A stretch of 64,000 bases of DNA from Pyrenochaeta sp. MPI-SDFR-AT-0127 (lineage: Eukaryota; Ascomycota; Dothideomycetes; Pleosporales; Cucurbitariaceae), in assembly GCA_020747015.1 (NCBI GenBank), contig JAGTJM010000014.1, positions 620,001 through 684,000 of the forward strand, given 5' to 3'. The position numbers were made by a program, and so were the translations under genes. The notes beneath the pieces were generated by a model. That model was not told where the DNA came from. It ran no database searches and saw only the letters and a list, made by a program, of their open reading frames with translations. The stretch's first letter is position 1; every line of letters starts with the position of its first letter. Shown one piece after another: positions 1-10,657 of this stretch.

Positions 1-1
1 T

Positions 2-1615
2 ATCGACAAGAATCGCCCTTTCTTTACCAGCATACACGCACTCACCCACGAGCCCAGCATTGGCAGTACACGTTACTGGGTAATATCAAATCCTATTCTG
101 AAGACTTCATGGCTTGCGCTCAGATGCTTCTTTGCCATGAATGCTCGAACAAGACAATCACTAGCAAGCGCATTCATTGCCTTTATGGAACGTCCATACT
201 TCTCGAGAGTTTGGGTTCTTCAAGAGTTGCATCTAGCCTCAAAGATCTCTCTGTGTTGTGGAATGGATATTCGTTCGTTCGACTACCTTCTAGCTGTGAG
301 CATGTTGGTGGACTTCTGGATCAATCAAGGTAGTTATGTGTACGCCTTACGCGGTATTGCCTGGGCTGTTGTATCAGTACTGTCTCGACAATCATGGATT
401 ATGCGTCGGCAGACATCTTGCATATCTTTGCAGGACGATATCCATGACATACGACCACAAAGCGGCTGTCTAGCTCTGGCGTCTGGCGTTCGAGGGCGTC
501 GTCGGTTAGCAGAAGTTTTGGAGGCTATGCAGCACTTTCAATGTACCGACATTCGAGATAGGCTATTCGGCATCCTGGCTTTGGTCGACTGGCGTGGCGG
601 TCCTGTGCCGGAACCGGATTACGGAAAAGACAGTTATGAGGTCGCCGTCATGGTTCTAAACCTGTATCTTGAGAATGCAGCACACGCACCAATCTCAGGA
701 ATGGTCGTTGAATGGCCCCGTCGGCTTTGCGAGATTTTCGAAATTAGACTAGGGCGAGGAGCGATGTGTAAGGCTATAGGCGAACGATATTACGATCGCC
801 AGATACCGAGCCAAATTTCTTTGACATGTGCATATATCGACTCGAGGTCTACCAGAAGACTCAGTTCTTATACCGACGAACGGAAAACATACATCCAAAT
901 GCCAGATACCACGGAACGGGACCTCCGAGGCCATCCACGAGACACGTGGTACGGAGTACGGCTTCGTAATATTCGTGACGTTGGACAGAGCTCAACCATC
1001 CTTCAGTCAAACTACCTCTGCTGTGCAGCCCATAGCTCAAAACATGCAATCCACCCTAGACGCCCACCCGTTGGAATCGTTGATCAAAAAGGTAGCCTTT
1101 TTGCCCATGCACCGGACACTACGCGACCAACGGACTGGCTCTTGATCAGCGAAGGAGGATCATTGAGCGAACAGGATGCTATGATGGTTGTAGTCAGAGT
1201 ATCTGATCCAGACTCTGGCATCTATACAATCATTGGCCAAGCTTGTATGAATCACGAGTACGGAGAGAACATTGTTCCTTTTCTCGACTGGGAATACTTT
1301 GGGTCAAGGTGGCACACAGAGGACCTGTTCCTTCTTGACTGGGCCTACGTCAATCGCGCGTCGTGCATACAGACAACTGAGACAATTGCTGATTGGCTCT
1401 GGATTAATATTTGTGCCCGTGGGGGCTCATCATGTTTCTTTGGCCCCTCTACACAGCCACGGATCGAGTATGACCTTGGCGGCAAAACTCCTCACTATAA
1501 CCGAAAAAGTGTTGACCTAATTGATTTTGACCCTGATAATTTTTCAATTTCCCGCTCCCAGCTTCTAGGAATCGAGCTGGGCGGACTCTTCTTTTCGGAT
1601 GACGAGGACCTTTAA
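2..1615 (+). CDS. HET-domain (heterokaryon incompatibility) protein, 5' end cut off by the window
   Basis: The frame is open from the first bases of the window to a TAA at 1613-1615, so this is the C-terminal part (about 537 residues) of a longer protein. The run RPYFSRVWVLQELHLA, near residue 62 of the visible part, matches the conserved R-x-W-x-x-Q-E block of HET domains (PF06985). Shortly after it comes FQCTDIRDRLFGILAL, the usual 'D-x-R-D-x-x-F-A/G-L-L' block that follows the HET core. HET proteins take part in non-self recognition and programmed cell death after fusion of unlike hyphae; many genomes hold dozens of copies with unknown partners. The first methionine in this frame (137) lies inside the domain and is not the true start. 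No intron is needed in the visible part. The family call is firm; the specific function is unknown. Confidence 0.85.
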   Translation: MDKNRPFFTSIHALTHEPSIGSTRYWVISNPILKTSWLALRCFFAMNARTRQSLASAFIAFMERPYFSRVWVLQELHLASKISLCCGMDIRSFDYLLAVSMLVDFWINQGSYVYALRGIAWAVVSVLSRQSWIMRRQTSCISLQDDIHDIRPQSGCLALASGVRGRRRLAEVLEAMQHFQCTDIRDRLFGILALVDWRGGPVPEPDYGKDSYEVAVMVLNLYLENAAHAPISGMVVEWPRRLCEIFEIRLGRGAMCKAIGERYYDRQIPSQISLTCAYIDSRSTRRLSSYTDERKTYIQMPDTTERDLRGHPRDTWYGVRLRNIRDVGQSSTILQSNYLCCAAHSSKHAIHPRRPPVGIVDQKGSLFAHAPDTTRPTDWLLISEGGSLSEQDAMMVVVRVSDPDSGIYTIIGQACMNHEYGENIVPFLDWEYFGSRWHTEDLFLLDWAYVNRASCIQTTETIADWLWINICARGGSSCFFGPSTQPRIEYDLGGKTPHYNRKSVDLIDFDPDNFSISRSQLLGIELGGLFFSDDEDL

Positions 1616-2432
1616 AACGGGGTTCATCTTAAAAATCCTAGATTCGAAAAATCATACTTGTCTATCAGTTCGATGCACCGAATGCATCTGGCTCTTGGCG
1701 CATATGCTTTTCTTTTTCGAATAGTGCACAGCTTGATAATGGCTATGGACGATAAAGTATAAATGTCTTTCCTTGATGCACATGTTGGCTGAACCTATCA
1801 AGACCGCTAAATGAAGCCATGTTGTCAAATCTCCGTCCATGCGGCTATTCGCTCGTGTGCAAACAACCAGTCTATATTTGATGCAAATATGTGCGATATC
1901 GGAGCATGAGTGAGCCCTAAATTCCCTTATCTCGTCGCCTATTTGTTTGATGGTGGGTGAGAGAATATATTGGACTCCGCTATAGTACTATATTGCAGTA
2001 CTTTGTACAAGGTGCTCATTGCATATCAATAGCCAATGATGGGCTAGCGGTCGTGACCATTCAAATACAGATCGCAGGATGGTGGAGAGAGCATATGCAT
2101 TTAGTAAGCTCGCTGCATGCAAATTCAGGATAAGATGAAGAATAGGCCAGGAGAATTTGTTTGCAGCGTCCTTTGACCGTACATGGAATTCTCCTCTCAA
2201 CTGATATTGATACATTCCTTAGACAGTCTTCTGGTTGAATATTGTATTTCGTCTTGTCATGGGTGCATACTAGACAAACATTCGCCCTTGCCCTATGTAA
2301 TGCTATGCAACGCTACGCTAATCCAAAAAGCAATGAAGCGACTAGTATCCTACTTTGAAGCCAAATCTTGTTTGTAACCTGCCTGTCCGTATATGTGATG
2401 AAAGAAAGAGTGTGTCCAAACCATAGATCCTC
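1616..2432. other. Intergenic, about 0.8 kb, no gene seen
   Basis: This gap lies between the stop of the HET gene (+) and the stop of DNA2 (-), so it should hold two convergent 3' UTRs. It is fairly AT-rich. The only open frames are short (60-75 codons), lie on both strands and show no recognisable motif. I see no repeat or RNA gene. Confidence 0.6.
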
Positions 2433-5400
2433 TCATATAGCTCCATTGTACACATCTCGCAACACAGGCCTGCCTTCAAGTATACCTCTCTTGCCAGCGG
2501 TGAATACCTTGCCCGGCACCTTTCTTCTCATCTTCGTGTGCTCAGAAGTAGCGCTCGAGTTCTTACCCTCAGACGTCCTCTTGGGGGACTTGCCATTCCA
2601 TGGACCTGGAGCCGCGGTAATATCACCGAGCGCCTTCCGCTTTTTAGATGGGCTGGGCGTTGGGCTGGGGCTTTTCCAAGTCTTGTTAGTCCGAGATGTT
2701 GAATATAATGGCTGGCGTGACGGTGTCTTTCCTATCTGTGTTACGCCTTCATCGAATGTATGGGAATCCACCATGTCGGGCTGCAGGTCGAGAACCCATC
2801 CTTTCTCGCGGCACAAGGCAACCATATCGCGGAGCAACTCATTTCCGGAGAGCGTCTTTTCACTACCAAGAATTACCAACTTTGACCGCGCGCGTGTCAA
2901 GGCGACGTTGACACGTCGGCGGTCTTTCAGTAAGTCACCCACAACACAGTTCTCGTTGCTACGTGTACAAGACACGAGTATCACTTCTTTGTCGCGCCCC
3001 TGGAATTTGTCTGCGGTATGCAATTCGACGCTTGCAAAGTTGGGATCACTTATCGCTGGCGCAGCGAGCTCCGTGGACTGTGTCTGAGTGTGTGCTGAAG
3101 ACAAGGATTGTCGGAGAAGAGCAAGCTGCGAGCGATAGAATGCTATGATACCAACCTCGTCGGCAGGAACACCAAGGCTAAGGAGGGAGAGTGTTAGATG
3201 GGTAATGAGGCGCGCCTCAAGCGTGTTTGTAATGCGAGGTCCGGACTGCGATTCCAAGTCTAGAGATATGATATCCGTGTTGATGAATACGACGGGTGAA
3301 TCGGGCGAGAGCGTGCGCGAAAGCCAGCAGTTCACAGACTCTGATCCAGCACAAGCGTGCGCCATACTTGAACGGGGTTGATACGGCTTTTGGTGGTATG
3401 CAAGTAGGCCATTGGGCTTGGGAAGCGTCAATTTTCGTGAGGCGACGTTGGGTGTACCGCACTTCAAACGCCCGGCATAAATGAATGTGTTCGACAAAAG
3501 CATGACGTCGGCACACATGCGATACTGATGCTCCAGGCTGACCACTGCTTGGGGATGAGCTTCGCAGAGAAGCTTGAATAGCGAGACGTCGAGACCGCCT
3601 TCCATAGCCTCTTTGTTCTGCACAAGAGGAGGCAGCTGGTAGTGATCACCGACCAAGATGAACTTCTGGGCCATGCGAATAGGCCCAAGACACACTGGAA
3701 GCGTAATCTGGGAAGCCTCGTCGACAATGCAGTAATCGAATATGCGACGGTTGAACAGGGGGTGATTAATCGTCAGGCATGTGGTAGCCACAACAGGAGG
3801 CTCCATCCACGATTTCTCTAGTGCTTCCATAGTGTTCTTAGGTTCCGCGCCCAACGTGGCAAATTCTCGAACCTCAGGGTGGATCTTGGCGGACGCTCCT
3901 AGGCGCAGTATACCAATGTTGTCATCCCGAATCTTGAGGAGGATGTTGTCAACAGCGGTGTGTGTATACGAAGTAAGTAGGACGCTTTTCCCTTTGGCGA
4001 CGAGCGTTCGGATAATGTGCGCAATAGTGGTGGTCTTTCCTGTTCCTGGCATCCCTAGTACTAGAGCGCACTCTTTTGCAGACATGACTTTGGCGATAGC
4101 GGCCTTTTGATCAGAGTTCATCGACAGCTGTGACGCTGTCGACAGTTCTATCTCGTTCGCTATAGGTTTGAAAGATGGAGCACGACCATCGACTATCAAT
4201 GCTCGCAGATCATGGGCTTTGTAGACATTATTGTCCATCATTTGGATCAAGTTGTTGCGTGCTGCTGCCATCCCATTGCTGAACTCATCCTTGTCCAAGC
4301 GGTATAGAACCGGTTCATCGTCAATCTCGTTGTCCAACACAGGGGCGCCTTCCTTGGTCACCTCCATGATGCCCGCGAAAGTCTGATTGCGTTGTGAGTT
4401 GAATCCAGGAAGTTTAGTTCGAGAATTGTGTAGGCGTCTGTCAACCGCAACCGTAATGCGCCGCCTCCTAACGTTGGTCACGTATCCATTGGCAAGCGCA
4501 AAATGGCCCTGCTCGTCTGAAACAACGACTGGTTCTCCAATGATGAGTTGCGATTCAGTGAAGGAAAATCCAGGCTCCGGTCGTTGCTTAACGAAAGTGT
4601 AGCTATAGCGATTAATCTTCTGGCCAGCCTTTTCTTCATGAACTGATCCAGGCTCAAGAATCACATTTGAGAAGCAGCGGCCTAGCTTCTCACGTTCAGT
4701 GCTAAGCATAGTCCATAGTTCCCGTCTGAACTTCATCATATCAGACTCTTCTTTAGTGAGGAGCGTGTCCCATTTCTTCATGAACTCTTGATCCGAAGAT
4801 TTCAGTGGCTTGACGAGTTCATCGTATCGCTCTTTAGCTTTCTTGTTTAACACTTCTCCCTTCCCGTCTTCAACCAACTTGTGGTATAGGAAGCATGGCT
4901 CCTGAGCATAGCATTTTTGACACTTGAAATCTTCCTTTAGGATGGGTGGGAGCTCGATGCGGTCTCGGACATAGCAGGCTAACTCGTTGCGCTTAATAAT
5001 CATATGGATGATATCGTTACGAATTGCAGGTATGCGACTTGTGTCAGAGGTTTCGAGGTAATACAAGATACCGTATGCAACATCAATGTCTGTATGCGTC
5101 AGTACTATTGACAGTCTGTTATGATGCAACGTTGCAACGTACCATATCGATTAGATAACAATAAGTTATAGAGAGCCGTCTGAGCCACATGTGAAGCATT
5201 CGAGGAGTTCTTGCCTGTCTTGACTTCAAATGGGACCGTCAAGATCCGTTCACCCTGGTCATCTCGCATCATGACTTGCACAGTAGCGTCGATATTTCCT
5301 TTCAGCCCATACATGGGCGACCAAACATGCTCTTCTACGTCGAGAAGCTTGTTGATACTCATGACGGACTGTCGCCCGTTCCGCTCCCGGACCACGGCAT

Positions 5401-7561
5401 CATCTCGAGGGTCTCCTCGGACAAAAATCTTAGCCCAAGCTTGCAGTTCTGGGAGTTTGCTGCTCAGATGCTCCTTGACCTGTTCACAAGTGGAATTTAT
5501 TTCAAGAATGGTTTCGAATTTGCTCGGCAAGAGTTTGTCGATAGTCTCTATTAAGAACTCGGAGTCCCATTGGTTCGCCTTCAAAGCTTCCTGAAATAAC
5601 TCGTGGAGAAGAGTACCATAGAGCATAGGTGCGTTCGCTCTGCTTGTTGCTTTTATGCGATCCTGAAGTACAGCTCTTCGCAAGCAACCAAAGGAATCTG
5701 CAACAACAGTTGCCGATATCAAGTGGTCTGGGTGCAAGATGAGCATGTTGTGGTGGTCATCAATAAGACATTGTCCAGTAGATGAGAACTCTCCAATGAC
5801 GTGTACAAAAGAGCCTGATGTGCAAGGCGTGTCGTACCAAGCTTGCCGCAGTGTGATTGCTTTGAAGAGCTTAGTCTTCTCGTCTTCGACTAACAGGACC
5901 TACAGGAAATTAGATTGAGTATAAATAGGGTATTCACCTAGCTCACCTTCTCGGGCATTTGATGGCCTCGCTCAGTCGTGTATGAGCCTTCATCTACTCG
6001 TTTGATCAGATACCGCTGAATAGCTCTACTGTCCTGTTGACTCTTCGAGAGTCAGCATTGCTTCATAAACAGTCATATTTCATGTTCTACGTACAGTATT
6101 TGCTGGAGCCTGCGTAGCAGCAACCTCGGCGGCAGCAAACTCATCAACATCTATATCTTCTCCAAATTCATCAGAATCGTCTTCTAGAAGGTCAATGACG
6201 ACTGCTGGCTCTGCACTGCCCGAAGTTGCACCATTGTTCATCCCCTCTTTTGATACCTGCTTATCTGTCGGAGATGCTAGAGCCCTCGTGTCGTATAATG
6301 ACGCCACTTGCTCTAGATCAGCAGCGAAGTCATCCTCGTCCTCCATGCCAAACTCATCGTCACTATCTTCTTGTTTCGATGGAATCGCTTTGGTTAGCTG
6401 TGAGTGGAGAGGCGCGTGTATGGGTTCGGTAGGTATTGTAATGTAGCTTGTTGCTAGCGGGGCTTGTGCAATGTTCTGCGGAGGTGATATGTCCAGCGCT
6501 TCTACCATTTCCGTATCGAAATCATCGTCGAATTCGTCTGAAGACCCCGAGAGTCTTCTTATTTCCTCGTCAACGATAAGGTTGTCTTCAACAGTCTCGC
6601 TGTCGCCTTGGAGGGTCCCTGATATCTCCGAGGACTGCTCTCTGGCGCGCCTTTGTAGAGGAGAGCCTGACGACGGAACTTGGCGATCTCCACCTTCAGG
6701 TAAAGGTGATGAACTGGACGGCAACTGCGACGATGTCCTGGATTGCGACTTGGTAACGCACTCTCTCATCCGTTGGACCATATTGGCGAGATTAGGCTTC
6801 GCTGGCTGTCCTAGCATTATGCCATCCGAGCTAGGAGCAGCGGAGAAAACATCCTCGGTTTGTTCCTTCTCGCCCTGGAATACCCCATGAGTTCTCCTCT
6901 TCTTCCTGGCCGAGGCTGGAAATTCGACACCACAGCTTGCCCATCTTCGAAGTCCACTGACGCTCCCAGCAGCAGCAGCAGAGCGGGGCGACGACTCGTT
7001 GATGAGGTGCGCAAAAGCTACACTTTTGTTGGCGCTTGGCGTTCCCTTGTTGCTCGTGTATCGACTCCACAACTCCATAGCAGGGTCCGCTTGTGGTGTC
7101 GTGATATCGATCTTGCCAACATCCAATCTGTAGTCCTCTTGTGACGGCGCAACAGGCGACGAACTTCGAGCGCGCTTCTTGTTCTTGCGTGGTAAAGGAG
7201 TATTGACCGGTTGTGATCCTCGCCAGATCAATTGTTCTTCTGGCGAGACGATGGGCTTTGGTGCATGCCTGGAGGAGTCGTCGACGTTGCCAACAAGGTC
7301 TGCCAGTGGGAGTCTTGTGGTTGCTGGAGTCGATGGAGGCGGACAGCTTAGGGTTGTTGGCGGGTTCGGCGTCTTGTTGAGGTTCCCCACATCTTTCACA
7401 ACCTTGGATGCCTTTGGCGTCTCTCTGGACCTGAGAGCCTTGTCCAGCGCAGAGGGTAGGTTCTCCTTCTCAGCCTCGCGTTCCTTTGCAGACTCGACCG
7501 TGGGAGCGCCCTCGATGAATTGAAAAGCCTTGAGCTTCGTTCGTGTCTGCGTCGACGGCAT
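2433..7561 (-). CDS. DNA2: DNA replication ATP-dependent helicase/nuclease DNA2
   Basis: Four exons: 7561-6095, 6033-5947, 5899-5143 and 5089-2433; introns are 61, 47 and 53 bp; 1655 residues. Dna2 trims long Okazaki flaps and resects double-strand breaks. Residues 1-489 are a poorly conserved acidic/serine-rich N-terminal region. The nuclease domain follows, with GNIDATV (Asp near 722) and PFEVKTGK (Glu and Lys near 743 and 745). The four iron-sulphur cysteines are visible: one in FGCLRR (about 590) and three in KCQKCYAQEPC (about 827, 830 and 836). The C-terminal superfamily 1 helicase has Walker A GMPGTGKTTT (about 1115), DEAS, GDHYQLPPL, QYRM, DKFQGRDKEVI and NVALTRARSK. I chose ATG 7561; an in-frame GTG seven codons upstream is not a likely start. 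It is divergent from the mitochondrial carrier, 718 bp away. The length is normal for filamentous fungi. Confidence 0.95.
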
Positions 7562-8279
7562 GATGGGCGGGCCTGTCACCACCTGCCGCGCCGGCGGGGC
7601 AGGATGGTTATTGTGGTGGTTGAAAGGACCGTTGCATGGGCGGTGCCATTGGCCTCTAAAATGCTACCAAGACAGAGGGTGAGTACTAACTTCTTAGCCA
7701 AAACTGGGAAGCTCGAGGTACCTTTGGCTTCGGATCTTGATCAAAAAAGGACTTCTGGCGCGTTGACATTGAGATGGGACAGTCGGCGGTTGACGCGAAC
7801 CAAAGACGCGTCGTGGGGACAGTCTCCCATTGGCCGCGCTCCCACCCCAGCACAAACACACTGTCACGTGAGGATAGACGATAGGCCGCCCAGCGACATC
7901 GGCTAACAGCGCTCAACACCGACAATGTGGAGCTGCACTGCGGCTAATTGTGACAGCTGCACAAACTGAATCGGTCACCGAATTGACATCACTTGGCGTG
8001 TCACCGTATCACCGGGATCTTTTTTCGAGTAGGCTCGGACACTAGGACGGGCCAGAGGAGGCTTTCTTTTGCGGGCTGACCAAGGGCTTTATCGATTCGA
8101 GCACAGGGAGAGCTAGGACCGCGGATCTAGTCGGCTTTTGGAGATCCATCCCACGCTCTTTCCCCAGATCTTGCGCCGGCGGTCAGTCGCTCCTTCAACC
8201 ACCACCCGTTCTTCCTTTTTTTTCTTCGCACTTGTTCCCTCCCTCTCTCCTCTCCTGCTCTCAGAGTATCGCCAGAAAC
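7562..8279. promoter_or_regulatory. Divergent promoter region between DNA2 and the mitochondrial carrier
   Basis: These 718 bp separate the two start codons. Close to the carrier start, roughly 8189-8262 on the + strand is strongly CT-rich with runs of T and CCCTCTCTCC. This is the pattern usual just upstream of transcription or translation starts of well-expressed fungal genes. No convincing TATA box or open frame was found. The regulatory reading is inferred from position and composition. Confidence 0.5.
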
Positions 8280-9659
8280 ATGTCGGCCACCGATGCAAAG
8301 CCTCTGCCGTTCATCTACCAGTTCGCGGCCGGTAAGTCAATTGCTGAAATCCCGTTTAGCTCCGATGCGACCGCTGTCAGTCCATTTTCTGGGAGAGCTC
8401 CACAGAATAGTCAATGCGACCCATGAAGCTTTCCCTCTGCAGCAAAGCTACCAATTAAAGATGATTCGGGGCCAAGAGCACCAAAACAACTACTGACAAT
8501 GTCCAGGTGCCGTGGCTGGTGTGTCAGAAGTGAGTGCGCCCAAGTCGCTACCGGAGCTCGCGTGAAGTCTGTCGATGCTAATTTACTGTGTGCGCAAAGA
8601 TTCTGATCATGTACGTATACTCTTTCTACTCTGAGTCCCGGGACTTAGTGCTAATTCGGTCCTTCAGGTACCCGCTGGATGTCGTCAAGACCCGAGTGTA
8701 AGCGACCGAACACATTCGACGTATGACTCCACCTAAATTTCCGCAGACAACTTCAGACAGGAAAGGTCACTGGTGAGGAGGGCTACAATGGCATGGTCGA
8801 CTGCTTCAGGAAGATCATCAAGCATGAAGGGTATGCAGCACACAGCACACAGCCATAGCGGCAGCGAACCGTGTTGACATCCTGCAGCGCATCAAGACTA
8901 TACCGCGGTATCTCCGCTCCCATTCTTATGGAAGCTCCAAAGAGGTGAGCACACGGCATCCCTCAAATCCTCCACTTCTGGCAGGACTTGCATCTGACAT
9001 TACCTAGGGCAACCAAATTCGCAGCCAACGACTCGTGGGGCACCTTCTATCGCAACCTCTTTGGCGTTTCCAAGATGAACCAGTCATTGTCGATTCTCAC
9101 TGGCGCTACCGCCGGCGCAACAGAGGCTTTTGTCGTCGTACCTTTCGAGCTCGTCAAGATCCGATTGCAGGACAAGGCTCAATCCCACAAATACAATGGC
9201 ATGATCGACTGCGTTACCAAGATCGTTAAGCAAGAAGGCCCCCTCACCCTCTACCAGGGTCTCGAATCGACAATGTGGCGACACATTCTCTGGAATGCAG
9301 GCTACTTTGGCTGCATCTTCCAGGTCCGCGCTCTCTTGCCCGCAGCTACCGATAAGAAGGGCCAGATCACGAATGATCTCATGTCCGGTGCCATTGGAGG
9401 CACTGTTGGTACCATCTTGAACACACCCATGGATGTTGCCAAGTCGCGTATCCAAAACTCTACCAAGGTCGCAGGCACGGTTCCCAAGTACAACTGGGCA
9501 TGGCCTGCGCTCGGTACGATTATGAGGGAGGAGGGCTTCGGAGCGCTATACAAAGGTTTCGTGCCCAAGGTCTTGAGGCTGGGTCCTGGAGGTGGTATCC
9601 TTCTTGTCGTCTTCACCGGTGTCATGGACTTCTTCCGCAAGATTCGCGATGAGAAATAA
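8280..9659 (+). CDS. Mitochondrial 2-oxodicarboxylate carrier (Odc1/Odc2 type)
   Basis: Seven exons: 8280-8331, 8507-8529, 8600-8610, 8668-8697, 8747-8830, 8888-8944 and 9008-9659; 302 residues, the normal size for the SLC25 family. The three repeats carry the signature P-x-D/E-x-x-K/R: PLDVVKTR, PFELVKIR and PMDVAKSR. Six membrane helices are expected in the inner mitochondrial membrane. Sequences such as KFAANDSWG, KIRLQDKAQ and ILNTPMDVAKSRIQNS point to the oxodicarboxylate carriers, which exchange 2-oxoglutarate and 2-oxoadipate across the inner membrane and so serve lysine and glutamate metabolism. The N-terminal third is cut into very small exons, one of only 11 nt; every junction restores the frame and the conserved first repeat. 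The start is the ATG directly after a CT-rich tract. Family certain; exact substrate inferred. Confidence 0.93.
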
Positions 9660-10657
9660 ACTCTGGATTCAACGCATCGGTGATCCCGGATGTGGGCGTT
9701 TGGATTGCTTCTCTTCCAGCATCAAAGGGCAGAACATGGTTTGGGCGATAGACTGTACAACCTGCACCTGCTCTGCTACACCAGCCGAGCAGGGACAAAT
9801 AGCACCTTTAAAAATACCACTGGTCATTTTAATACCATTCTTTGTATAGCCAAATGTGTTTCTAATCTTACTATGAGGCACGAGCAATGGGGGGAGTGAC
9901 ACAATCTCGCTTGGGTTCGAAGTCACACTGCCAAGTACACACTGTAAATCTTGTCGAGGCCTCCGTATACATCTGCATCTGCGTCTAATCCAGGCACACC
10001 CATAGAGAAAGTTACTCGACACATATTCACACAATCACGGCAATCAGCAAATGTGTCCTATAAGTAAACATGTAACAAGCCCCTCCATGGTGGGGGAGGC
10101 AATCGTTGCTATATACCCACCTCATATACGAGGCAAGAGCTTTAAAGAATACCAATAGAATGGACAGTGCCATTAACAAGTAGACTTGAAAAACAAAAAA
10201 GATAAAAAACAAACGACAAAACTCCATCGCTAATGCAAAGACGCCGTCCAGAAATGCCGAAGCGCAAGGCTTGATATGCGTTATGAAAGCCGGAGCAATG
10301 GGAAAGAGAAGCGCAGACTGAAAACTATCCTCCACTCTTGTTCCCATGAAATGCTAGCGGGAGAGGTGGAGGAGGTACGCGATTAATATTAAACACAAGG
10401 AAGGTACAAATTGAGGGGCGTGTCTTGGGAGGGAGGACCCAGCGCTAGGGTTCGGAGAAATGGGATGGTCGGAACGAACATGTAGTGCTGCTTATTGAAG
10501 ACAGGCTGGGAGATAGTGGCGAAATGGACATGGACATAGAACTCGTGCCATAAGGTGGAAGCCGAGTGAGGGAGGTGCGTCGAGCCACTACAAATGACGC
10601 AAAGAAAAGTCAGCCATCATCAGCCATTCCCTATGATAGCAACGATACTAAGGGAAA
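9660..10657. other. Convergent 3' UTR region, about 1 kb
   Basis: This gap lies between the stops of the carrier (+) and the MAPKKK (-). A hydrophobic ATG-initiated frame of 106 codons exists at 10347-10027 (-), but it lies where the MAPKKK 3' UTR should be, is built from T-rich runs and has no known motif. I do not call it a gene. Otherwise nothing stands out. Confidence 0.55.

Noticed and set aside
10027..10347. Hydrophobic 106-codon ATG frame (-)
   Set aside because: It lies in the expected 3' UTR of the MAPKKK, is made from T-rich runs, and has no recognisable motif or splice structure.
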